This document shows positions 1-5,806 of a stretch of DNA of 8,409 nt, in pieces. Made by a program: the position numbers and the translations under genes. Position 1 is the stretch's first letter. The number at the start of each line of letters is the position of its first letter. The notes below the pieces were generated by a model. The model ran no database searches and was not told where the DNA came from. It saw only the letters and a program-made list of their open reading frames with translations. This DNA comes from Rickettsiales bacterium (GTDB taxonomy: Bacteria; Pseudomonadota; Alphaproteobacteria; Rickettsiales; Rickettsiaceae). The stretch lies in the NCBI GenBank assembly GCA_947508155.1, contig CANNRM010000018.1, forward strand, positions 1 through 8,409, written 5' to 3'.

Positions 1-1342
1 AATAGACAAGAAAAGTTTGCATAAATCCTTTAATCCATCTGGCTCTTTGATGTATCCAATTTCCAATATCAGTTGGTGCTTCTTCCATAGTATAAGAATC
101 TATCACTTTCGTTTGATAACCATATATAAAAATCCTAATACCCAAATCCGCATCTTCTGTAACATTATATGCATCCCATAATCCAAGCTCTCTTACAGCA
201 GCACTTCGAAAATGATTACTATTACCTCCAAGTGGAATCGGCATTCTACCAGAATCAAGACCTGGAAGAAAAAATTTAAATAACAAACTATATTCTATGG
301 AAAAAAACCTAGAAAGTAAGTTGTGACTCCTGTTATAAAAGTTCAGCTTTGCCTGAACACATACTATATCATCTGATGCATTCTCAAAGACATCTAAAGC
401 CTTAAGCAATTGATCCTTATCTGGCCTATCTTCAACATCGTAAATTACAACATATTCACCTCTTATATATTGCATCGCATAATTCAATGCTTTTGGCTTA
501 GTACGCGGCTCAGAATATGGAACTTTAATTACATGCACATATTCAGGTAATATAATCATACTCAAGATTTTTAGGCTAATTTCATCATCCGCTTCAACAA
601 CAAGCTTTATATCTAGACGATTCTTTGGATAATCAAGTTGATCAAGGGCGCGCAGTATGGATTTTACCCCATATTCCTCACGATACATTGGTACCAAAAT
701 GCTGTAAATTGGATAGTCTTTAGATTCCATCACCTCATGAAGCTTCTTACTGGGCAATGCAAGAGATGAATCGATAAAAAGCCACATTTTAAATAACGTT
801 TGGGATAGATAGATCAGATAATTAAGTGCTACAAATACCTTAATCGACAAATACCCTACCACAATCATAGCACCTATAATTTTGGCAAATGCCGCAGCAT
901 AGTTTATATTCCTAGCAGTTGCCGCCGGATTCACAAACCCTAATTCCAGCCTAGCTTTTTGCATATTAAGATTAGAGAAAGCAGATTCAAGCATGTCATA
1001 AAAATCTTGTCGTTTTATGAGCATCATCTTATGTGTTTTATATTTATCCAATATATCATCATTTTCTAACAACAATGGATTAGAAATAACAAAACACCTT
1101 TTTCCGGCAGAGTCTTCACATATAAAATATCCTAACCGCGAATATTCAGATACTTTACTAAATTCTAAGATAGTTATTTTATGCAAAAAAGTATCGAAAA
1201 GAGGAATATTTAGAGCTTTAGAAAGTGCTTCAACGATGGTATCAAATGGCACGAGTCTGCTATCTATTATAGCCTTAAGCGAACCAAGGCCATCACATGG
1301 GTACCCTCTGTTGCGTAATTCATTTTTTAAAGCTCTAACCAT
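1..1342 (-). CDS. XagB-like family 2 glycosyltransferase with N-terminal GspE/MshEN-like domain (3' part missing)
   Basis: Inner-membrane processive-type glycosyltransferase, predicted to build a surface or biofilm polysaccharide from a nucleotide sugar. The frame is open from ATG 1342 through the left edge, giving 447 codons without a stop. About residues 20-60 resemble the GspE/MshEN N-terminal fold (VPFDTIVEALSKALNIPLFD). Two hydrophobic segments follow at about 147-190, then the GT2 domain: VEADDE near 249-254, YDVEDRPD at 301-308, PLGGNSNHFR at 370-379, TEDAD at 395-399 and QRARW at 432-436, which is the QxxRW signature. This layout is typical of alphaproteobacterial XagB-type enzymes. 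C-terminal membrane helices would lie beyond the window. The start overlaps the end of the upstream gene by 16 nt; an in-frame stop at 1352-1354 excludes a longer N-terminus. No clear Shine-Dalgarno is visible, so expression probably depends on coupling. The GT2 call is firm; the sugar and the XagB equivalence are inferred. Confidence 0.88.
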   Translation of the reverse strand, partial: MVRALKNELRNRGYPCDGLGSLKAIIDSRLVPFDTIVEALSKALNIPLFDTFLHKITILEFSKVSEYSRLGYFICEDSAGKRCFVISNPLLLENDDILDKYKTHKMMLIKRQDFYDMLESAFSNLNMQKARLELGFVNPAATARNINYAAAFAKIIGAMIVVGYLSIKVFVALNYLIYLSQTLFKMWLFIDSSLALPSKKLHEVMESKDYPIYSILVPMYREEYGVKSILRALDQLDYPKNRLDIKLVVEADDEISLKILSMIILPEYVHVIKVPYSEPRTKPKALNYAMQYIRGEYVVIYDVEDRPDKDQLLKALDVFENASDDIVCVQAKLNFYNRSHNLLSRFFSIEYSLLFKFFLPGLDSGRMPIPLGGNSNHFRSAAVRELGLWDAYNVTEDADLGIRIFIYGYQTKVIDSYTMEEAPTDIGNWIHQRARWIKGFMQTFLVY

Positions 1343-2400
1343 AAACCAATACTATATCCAGTGGAAAGATTTCTATTAGCCTTCACGCTATCTACAGAAA
1401 AGTAGCTGAATGTTAAATAAACCTTATTACGAGGCTCGATACTAGCAAAATTTAAATCTTGCGCAATCGTAAATTGTGATCGCACTACTCTTTTATATGT
1501 TTTAGGAAATCCTGGATTGAAATCTTCTGATTCTTGATTCATAAGAATTGTGCTATCGTTCCATTTAATGCCCGAAGTAACTTCAGCATGGGTTTGGCTC
1601 ATATTAGTATTTAAAAATCTTGTAACTCCAAACGCAGAATAACCAAAGACCTCCACTTCCTTGCCAAAAACTTTACGCTTCATAATATGAGATTTACCAA
1701 GCATTAAAGTGAAGTCAGCACCTTGCATGTCACCAAGAGTCAAGAACTTTGGCTGCAAAGTAAGAGCATAGCCTTTTTTTCCGTATAATTTACCCTTAAA
1801 GAAAATAGAAAAATTATCAACCTGTTTGTTGGTATCAAGTTTATTTACTTCCTTAATCCTGGTCCCACTAATGCCGTAACTAATATGCTTATCTAAACCA
1901 TATTCAACACTACTAGAGGCACTCCATTTGTGATATGCAGTAATAAGCTTTTGTTGGTCATTTTTAAGTTGCTGAATATATTGCTCAGCATCTTTTATCT
2001 GATTGTTAATTCTGTTATATAATATCTGTAGATCTAAATTATCCTTAAAAATCCTATCCTTTGCATTTTGTTTATCTAGAACATTCAAACCATTAAGTTG
2101 GTTTTGGTGTAGAATAAGCAATGCACTTTCGCGTTGATCAATTTCATCCTTCAAACTTATCTTATATTGAGCAAGATTATTTTTAAGCAATATCTGCTCT
2201 CTTTCCAAAGCAAAATACAAATCTCGCTCATAGAATTTGATACTTTTAGGAGTAGCATATTTCGAATATTGTAGATTATATTTCCATCCACCAGGCTCTG
2301 GAAGCCATGGGTTGGCCTGTACATGTGATACACACAGGAACCATAATATCAGCATGATGAAACTGGCGCATCTGCCTTTTACAAATTTTGCTTCAGCCAT
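1327..2400 (-). CDS. Secreted XagA-like outer-membrane beta-barrel protein with coiled-coil insertion
   Basis: Predicted envelope protein of 357 aa. A signal peptide is clear: positive n-region (KFVKGR, 5-10), hydrophobic stretch 12-26, likely cleavage after VQA29. The mature start (NPWLPEPGGWKYNLQYS) and the later VEYGLDKHISYGISGT (165-180) recall XagA proteins, which begin with a W-P-G segment and carry an E-Y-G-L strand. About residues 57-155 are highly charged, rich in Leu, Gln and Asn, and look like a long coiled coil. From about 160 to the end, alternating polar and aromatic residues suggest beta strands, and the chain ends in WLEL. The start is supported by AGGAAG at 2414-2409, eight nt upstream, lying inside the last codons of ftsA. 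It overlaps ftsA by 22 nt and the downstream glycosyltransferase by 16 nt. The inferred role is export or anchoring of the polysaccharide made by that enzyme. Signal peptide and barrel-like character are seen; the family name is tentative. Confidence 0.7.
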   Translation of the reverse strand: MAEAKFVKGRCASFIMLILWFLCVSHVQANPWLPEPGGWKYNLQYSKYATPKSIKFYERDLYFALEREQILLKNNLAQYKISLKDEIDQRESALLILHQNQLNGLNVLDKQNAKDRIFKDNLDLQILYNRINNQIKDAEQYIQQLKNDQQKLITAYHKWSASSSVEYGLDKHISYGISGTRIKEVNKLDTNKQVDNFSIFFKGKLYGKKGYALTLQPKFLTLGDMQGADFTLMLGKSHIMKRKVFGKEVEVFGYSAFGVTRFLNTNMSQTHAEVTSGIKWNDSTILMNQESEDFNPGFPKTYKRVVRSQFTIAQDLNFASIEPRNKVYLTFSYFSVDSVKANRNLSTGYSIGLWLEL

Positions 2401-3608
2401 GCCAGTATCTTCCTGCCAACACTTTGCTTGGTACTAAAATCATCCAAAGCAGGGTTGTAATTTTTACGCTGGCGGTTGACATAGGTCTCAAGCAATCCCA
2501 CAGATGTAGAATATATACCTGGATTATAATCTTCAGAAAAACCAGGGAAAACCTTAGGTTTGCCTGTTCTAGTTTGCTTTTGAAAAGTTGTACTAACCAT
2601 TTCTTTTAAACCTTTAAGTATAGATCCGCCTCCGGTAAGTACTATACGGCGAGATATTAAATAGTCTATACCTATTTTATCATATTGTAATTTAAGTAAA
2701 TCTAAAATCTCTTGAATTCTTGGACCAATTATCTCTGCAAGGTCTGCAGAAGTGATAGTAATCTCATTACCATGCTCATCGTCTAAGCTAATAACGCTTG
2801 AAGCTCCAAGCGGCAGATTTGTAGCGCTTCCATACAAAACTTTCAGCTTTTCTGCGTTGGTGAAACTTGTAGAAAATGCCTTAGCGACGTCAGATGTAAT
2901 ATGCCATCCACCAAATGGAACATATCCACTATATACCATTTTTCCACCGAGAAAGATCCCGAATGACGTAGTTCTAGATCCAAAATCAATTATAAGAGAA
3001 CCAAGATTCTTCTCATCATCAGTAAGACACGCAACACCCGAGGCATAAATGCCTAAAACCACCCCACTAATTTCAATCTGGCATTTTGCTAGACAATTGG
3101 CTAGATTCTTGAGAATATTCGAACTAACAGCTATCACATGTAGCTTGCATTCCAGAATATTGCTAAACATTCCAACTGGATCATCAACAACATTATCATC
3201 ATCCAGAACGAATTCTATCGGGAAATAATGTATCACATCGTGATCTTGAATATTAAAATTACCAAGAGTTTTTTGCACTAGCTTCTGCACATCAGCGGAT
3301 GTGATTTTATCACCATTGATTTTTGTATTATTCTCCAAGAAATACGACTTAGTACCGTAGCCAGAAAGGGAAATAACCGCTTCATTGATATTGGTATTAC
3401 ATTCCTGCTCCAAAGTATATACAGCCTGTAATATACTATTTTCCGCCTGATGCAGGTCTGTCACAACGCTTGATCTAATACCATCCGAATAATGCAAATT
3501 CTGCCCTATAATCTGAGCATCACCATTTTTATCTATAAATGCGCCAAGGGCAGCGATTTTGCTGCTTCCAATATCCATGGCTATAAAATTTGTGATTTTA
3601 GGGTTCAT
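2379..3608 (-). CDS. ftsA: Cell division protein FtsA
   Basis: Actin-like ATPase that tethers FtsZ filaments to the inner membrane and recruits late divisome proteins. From ATG 3608 the protein has 409 aa, normal for FtsA. Visible parts: phosphate-1 motif MDIGSSKIAAL (11-21), the SHS2/1C insert from about 80-165, phosphate-2 region IIDFGSRTTSFGIF (206-219), adenosine motif IVLTGGGSIL (322-331), and the C-terminal amphipathic membrane-targeting helix SVGRKILAWLKQNL (396-409). The phosphate-2 loop reads DFGSRTT instead of the commoner DxGGGT. A TTG at 3629 would add seven residues, but the best promoter predicts transcription starting at about 3628, so ATG 3608 is preferred. ftsQ and ftsZ are not adjacent; the gene starts its own unit, divergent from the symporter. 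The codons for the membrane helix also hold the ribosome binding site of the next gene. Confidence 0.95.
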   Translation of the reverse strand: MNPKITNFIAMDIGSSKIAALGAFIDKNGDAQIIGQNLHYSDGIRSSVVTDLHQAENSILQAVYTLEQECNTNINEAVISLSGYGTKSYFLENNTKINGDKITSADVQKLVQKTLGNFNIQDHDVIHYFPIEFVLDDDNVVDDPVGMFSNILECKLHVIAVSSNILKNLANCLAKCQIEISGVVLGIYASGVACLTDDEKNLGSLIIDFGSRTTSFGIFLGGKMVYSGYVPFGGWHITSDVAKAFSTSFTNAEKLKVLYGSATNLPLGASSVISLDDEHGNEITITSADLAEIIGPRIQEILDLLKLQYDKIGIDYLISRRIVLTGGGSILKGLKEMVSTTFQKQTRTGKPKVFPGFSEDYNPGIYSTSVGLLETYVNRQRKNYNPALDDFSTKQSVGRKILAWLKQNL

Positions 3609-3634
3609 TTGTATCTTGTTGTATTTCAAGATAT

Positions 3635-3663
3635 ATATTAGCTTTTTATTGCAAAATAGGCAA
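3635..3663 (-). promoter_or_regulatory. Predicted sigma-70 promoter for the ftsA operon
   Basis: Read on the minus strand, TTGCCT (3663-3658) and TAATAT (3640-3635) are separated by 17 nt. Transcription would begin near 3628, about 20 nt before ATG 3608. The upstream neighbour is divergent, so ftsA needs a local promoter. The -10 matches the consensus at only four of six positions, so this is a moderate prediction. Confidence 0.45.
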
Positions 3664-3713
3664 GTTTTTGTATGGTTGTATTTTTCTCATTCTTATAAAA
3701 AATGATTTAGAGC

Positions 3714-3743
3714 TTGCGCTACACCATGCTAATTTGATATAAT
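3714..3743 (+). promoter_or_regulatory. Predicted extended -10 promoter for the symporter and uspA unit
   Basis: A perfect TATAAT at 3738-3743 is preceded by TG one base upstream (TGATATAAT, an extended -10). A weak -35, TTGCGC, lies at 3714-3719 with an 18-nt spacer. The expected transcription start is about 3750, giving a leader of roughly 22 nt before ATG 3772. Confidence 0.65.
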
Positions 3744-3762
3744 GATCTCCATTTACAAATAT

Positions 3763-3767
3763 AGGAG
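3763..3767 (+). promoter_or_regulatory. Ribosome binding site that fixes the symporter start
   Basis: AGGAG lies four nt before ATG 3772. An earlier in-frame ATG at 3742 overlaps the -10 box and precedes the predicted transcription start, so it is not used. Confidence 0.75.
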
Positions 3768-3771
3768 TAGC

Positions 3772-4983
3772 ATGAAACTTTGGCAAAAAGTAACATTAGG
3801 ACTAGTTGCAGGGGTGTTTTTTGGTATATACGCACCGCCTGAATATGCAACAGCGGTTAAACCAATAGGAGAAATATTCTTATCTCTTATTAAAATGGTG
3901 ATTATGCCACTAATTTTCTTCTCACTAATATCTGGCATGACTAACATCAGCGATCCGGATGCTCTTGGTAGAATCGGGGTAAAGGCCTCATTAGCATTCG
4001 TAAGCACAACGGTATTTGCCGCATTATTTGGGGTGGGAGTTGCACTCATAATGACACCAGGAATAGGTGTAATTATAGATTTAGGGGAAGTCGCATCTAG
4101 CGTATCTACAACTGATTTTGACCCGGTAAAATTCTTTGTCGATATAATCCCTACAAATCCTATCGCAGCTTTTGCAAGTGGCAATGTTCTGCAAGTGGTA
4201 TTCTTTGCCTTGTTTCTAGGAGTTACTATCAACAAAATGGGCTCTAACACGCCAGAACTTCGGGCCATAATCCACTCTTCCGCTAAGCTTTTTATCAAAA
4301 TGATCTCTTATATTATTGAGCTTGCACCATATGCAGCATTCGCGCTAATTTCTTGGGTTGTGAGTACGCAAGGCGTAGATGTGCTGTTCAGTCTATCCAA
4401 ACTAGTATTTGCAGTTATCGTTGCAATGCTACTGCAATATATCATATTTGGCCTCATGATCATGTTCTTCTGCAAAATGTCTCCAATGCCATTTTATAGA
4501 AAAAGCTGGGAATATCAGGTGATAGCACTCTCCTCCGCCAGCAGCAAAGCCACGCTACCTACTACTATGGAAGTATGCAATCAACGCATGGGCATGTCGG
4601 AATCATCTACTTCGTTTTTGTTACCACTTGGCGCGGCACTAAATATGAATGGTTTTGCAATTAATCTGAGTCTTACCACCATATTCTTTGCTCAAATGCT
4701 AGGCGTCACTTTGGAACCACATGATTATTTGATCATAGTAATTACTTCCACATTGGGTTCAATTGGTGGAGCTGGTATACCAGGAGCATCACTCATTATG
4801 TTACCTATGGTACTCACTGCAGTAAATTTACCTATCGAAGGAGTTGCAATTTTGGCTGGGATTGATAGAATCTTAGATATGCTCCGCACTGCGATTAATA
4901 TTACAGGCGATGCAACTATCACTTTGATAGTTGATGATAGCGAAGGAACTCTTGATAGAGAGAAGTATTTATCAGATAATTAA
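3772..4983 (+). CDS. Dicarboxylate/amino acid:cation symporter (DAACS, GltP/GltPh-like)
   Basis: Inner-membrane elevator-type secondary transporter that takes up acidic amino acids or C4-dicarboxylates with cations; 403 aa, normal for the family. Landmarks match the archaeal homologue GltPh: HP1 serine-rich tip ALSSASSKATLP (252-263), TM7 region NMNGF (291-295), HP2 tip GGAGIPGASLIM (332-343), and TM8 GIDRILDMLRTAINITGD (363-380). In TM8 the residues equivalent to GltPh D390, D394, R397, T398, N401 and D405 are all kept (D365, D369, R372, T373, N376, D380). The retained Arg and Asp favour an acidic amino acid substrate, by analogy. Unusually, the NMDGT sodium-site motif is NMNGF here, and the Y89 equivalent is F76. 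Such a transporter suits a cell importing host glutamate or aspartate. A universal stress protein gene follows after 15 nt, probably co-transcribed. Substrate and coupling ion cannot be fixed from sequence. Confidence 0.93.
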   Translation: MKLWQKVTLGLVAGVFFGIYAPPEYATAVKPIGEIFLSLIKMVIMPLIFFSLISGMTNISDPDALGRIGVKASLAFVSTTVFAALFGVGVALIMTPGIGVIIDLGEVASSVSTTDFDPVKFFVDIIPTNPIAAFASGNVLQVVFFALFLGVTINKMGSNTPELRAIIHSSAKLFIKMISYIIELAPYAAFALISWVVSTQGVDVLFSLSKLVFAVIVAMLLQYIIFGLMIMFFCKMSPMPFYRKSWEYQVIALSSASSKATLPTTMEVCNQRMGMSESSTSFLLPLGAALNMNGFAINLSLTTIFFAQMLGVTLEPHDYLIIVITSTLGSIGGAGIPGASLIMLPMVLTAVNLPIEGVAILAGIDRILDMLRTAINITGDATITLIVDDSEGTLDREKYLSDN

Positions 4984-4988
4984 ACACA

Positions 4989-4993
4989 GAGGG
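4989..4993 (+). promoter_or_regulatory. Ribosome binding site of the universal stress protein gene
   Basis: GAGGG, five nt before ATG 4999. A GTG codon at 4993 is in frame but begins on the last base of this site, so ATG 4999 is the likelier start. Confidence 0.7.
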
Positions 4994-4998
4994 TGGCG

Positions 4999-5427
4999 AT
5001 GTATAAAACCATAGTAGTACCAATTGACTTATCAGATACTTCATCACACAAACTGACATTGCCAACAGCTCTAAATTTTGTCAATGCTTTTGGCACCCAA
5101 CTTCATCTAATTAACATTATTCCAGATGTTGGGATTAGCATGTTAGAAGAATATCTTCCAAAGCAATGGATGAGCAACCAAAAAGAAAAACATAGATCTC
5201 AACTAAATCAATTGGTAGCGCAATATATCCCCGTTGATATCAAGGTAGATACCTTTATTGGCCGTGGGCATATTTATGACGAAATCATCAATTATGCAGA
5301 TAGAGTCAATGCTGATCTTCTTATCGTGCCATCTATTCGCCCACAGCTAAAGGACTATATGTTAGGCCCTAATGTTTCCAAGATCGTGCGTCATTCTAAA
5401 ATCTCTGTGTTAGTTGTTAGAGAGTAA
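4999..5427 (+). CDS. Universal stress protein, UspA family
   Basis: Small cytoplasmic single-domain Usp protein of 142 aa, the usual length. The N-terminal strand MYKTIVVPIDLSD (1-13) carries the nucleotide-contacting Asp10. The C-terminal part DLLIVPSIRPQLKDYMLGPNVSKIVRHSKISVLVVRE follows the pattern of the UspF/UspG-like group (RPxLxDYxLGPNAxxVVRH...SVxVVR) rather than the GxxG(9x)GS pattern of ATP-binding MJ0577-type proteins. Nucleotide binding is plausible for this subgroup but not certain. It follows the symporter by 15 nt and has no promoter of its own that I can see. Usp proteins next to carboxylate transporters are known (TeaD beside TeaABC in Halomonas affects transport), so a modulating role for the neighbouring symporter is an inference. 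Confidence 0.93.
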   Translation: MYKTIVVPIDLSDTSSHKLTLPTALNFVNAFGTQLHLINIIPDVGISMLEEYLPKQWMSNQKEKHRSQLNQLVAQYIPVDIKVDTFIGRGHIYDEIINYADRVNADLLIVPSIRPQLKDYMLGPNVSKIVRHSKISVLVVRE

Positions 5428-5664
5428 TAATAGCTACAACAGTATCCTAGATAAGCTTCATTATAAATCTGACATGAATACGGAATTACTAAATTGCCTA
5501 CAAGAATTATAAAGCGACATCTCCAAAGATAATGGAGGGCAACAGCTACTCACAAAAGGTTTATTGCCAGTATTCTTCAAATATCTATAGATCACACATG
5601 GATCCTCTCTTAGGTTTAGATATAAAAATGAAATCAAAAGACTTACTAGAAACTTTGACTTTTA
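5428..5664 (+). other. Gene-poor stretch between uspA and the repeat array
   Basis: No convincing gene, tRNA or stem-plus-T-run terminator is visible after uspA. There is a short stem, CTCCA 5521-5525 with TGGAG 5533-5537, not followed by T residues. An open frame starts at 5532 and runs into the repeats to 5762. It lacks a ribosome binding site, resembles no family I recognise, and its last third is encoded by the 31-bp repeats. It may be a gene remnant or chance. The right end holds the -35 box of the promoter described separately. Confidence 0.5.
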
Positions 5665-5683
5665 GATATTTAGGGAATATACT
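5655..5683 (+). promoter_or_regulatory. Predicted sigma-70 promoter for the ATPase, ldcA and hemC unit
   Basis: TTGACT at 5655-5660 (five of six matches to TTGACA) and TATACT at 5678-5683 (five of six to TATAAT) are spaced by an ideal 17 nt. Transcription would start at about 5690, leaving a leader of roughly 117 nt before ATG 5807. The -10 box lies in the middle of the first palindromic repeat (5665-5694). A protein bound to that repeat would block polymerase. Confidence 0.6.
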
Positions 5684-5788
5684 CCTGAAATATCCGATAA
5701 ATCAGGAATACATTCCTCAAAAATTAGATATTTCAGGAGTATATTCCCTAAATATCCGATAAATTAGGAATATACTCCCGAAATATCT
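5665..5788 (+). repeat. Four-copy tandem array of 31-bp palindromic units
   Basis: Units begin at 5665, 5696, 5727 and 5758, exactly 31 bp apart, each 30 bp plus one spacer base. Every unit starts GATAWWT; units 1 and 4 end in GAAATATC, and unit 3 ends in TAAATATC. Each holds a 12-bp core at 5674-5685, 5705-5716, 5736-5747 and 5767-5778. The cores are GGAATATACTCC, GGAATACATTCC, GGAGTATATTCC and GGAATATACTCC. Each differs at a single base from the perfect palindrome GGAATATATTCC. Units 1 and 3 (5665-5694 and 5727-5756) are also exact reverse complements over 30 bp. The period is close to three helical turns, so bound proteins would lie on one face of the DNA. Candidate roles are an operator array or a rickettsial-type palindromic repeat. 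Confidence 0.9.
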
Positions 5789-5799
5789 AATTTTTGAGG
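5715..5799 (+). promoter_or_regulatory. Long hairpin in the 5' leader covering the ATPase ribosome binding site
   Basis: Positions 5715-5747 pair with 5767-5799 over 33 bp with one mismatch (5735/5779), leaving a 19-nt loop. The foot of the stem joins CCTC at 5715-5718 to GAGG at 5796-5799. That GAGG is the only Shine-Dalgarno for ATG 5807 (7-nt spacing). In RNA this stem would hide the ribosome binding site. The inverted repeat is directly seen; the regulatory effect is inferred. Confidence 0.7.
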
Positions 5800-5806
5800 T
5801 AAATTT

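Noticed and set aside
1017..1379. Plus-strand open frame opposite the glycosyltransferase start
   Set aside because: It is antisense to a well-supported GT2 gene and shows no family resemblance.
2752..3048. Plus-strand open frame inside ftsA
   Set aside because: Antisense shadow of conserved FtsA motifs; no ribosome binding site.
3609..3629. TTG start at 3629 for ftsA
   Set aside because: It falls at the predicted transcription start and adds residues not expected before the first FtsA strand. ATG 3608 fits better, though transcript mapping could change this.
3753..4298. Long minus-strand open frame opposite the symporter
   Set aside because: Its length follows from the codon pattern of the symporter on the other strand; the protein has no recognisable features.
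5328..5427. UspA as a degenerate, non-nucleotide-binding copy
   Set aside because: The missing GxxG pattern is explained by membership in the UspF/UspG-like group with its own RPxLxDYxLGPN pattern, not by decay.
5532..5762. Possible 76-aa gene before the repeat array
   Set aside because: No ribosome binding site. Its end is translated from 31-bp repeats, whose period is not a multiple of three, so protein-level repetition is not maintained.
5665..5788. CRISPR array
   Set aside because: Units are contiguous with one spacer base and no unique spacers, and no cas genes are nearby.
5665..5788. Iteron-type replication origin
   Set aside because: AT-rich direct repeats beside an ATPase recall iterons, but the ATPase is AAA_14/DUF4143, not a Rep protein, and the neighbours are chromosomal.
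5715..5799. Rho-independent terminator for uspA
   Set aside because: The stem is AT-rich and is followed by GAGGTAAATTT rather than a T run. It lies about 290 nt past the uspA stop and abuts a start codon.
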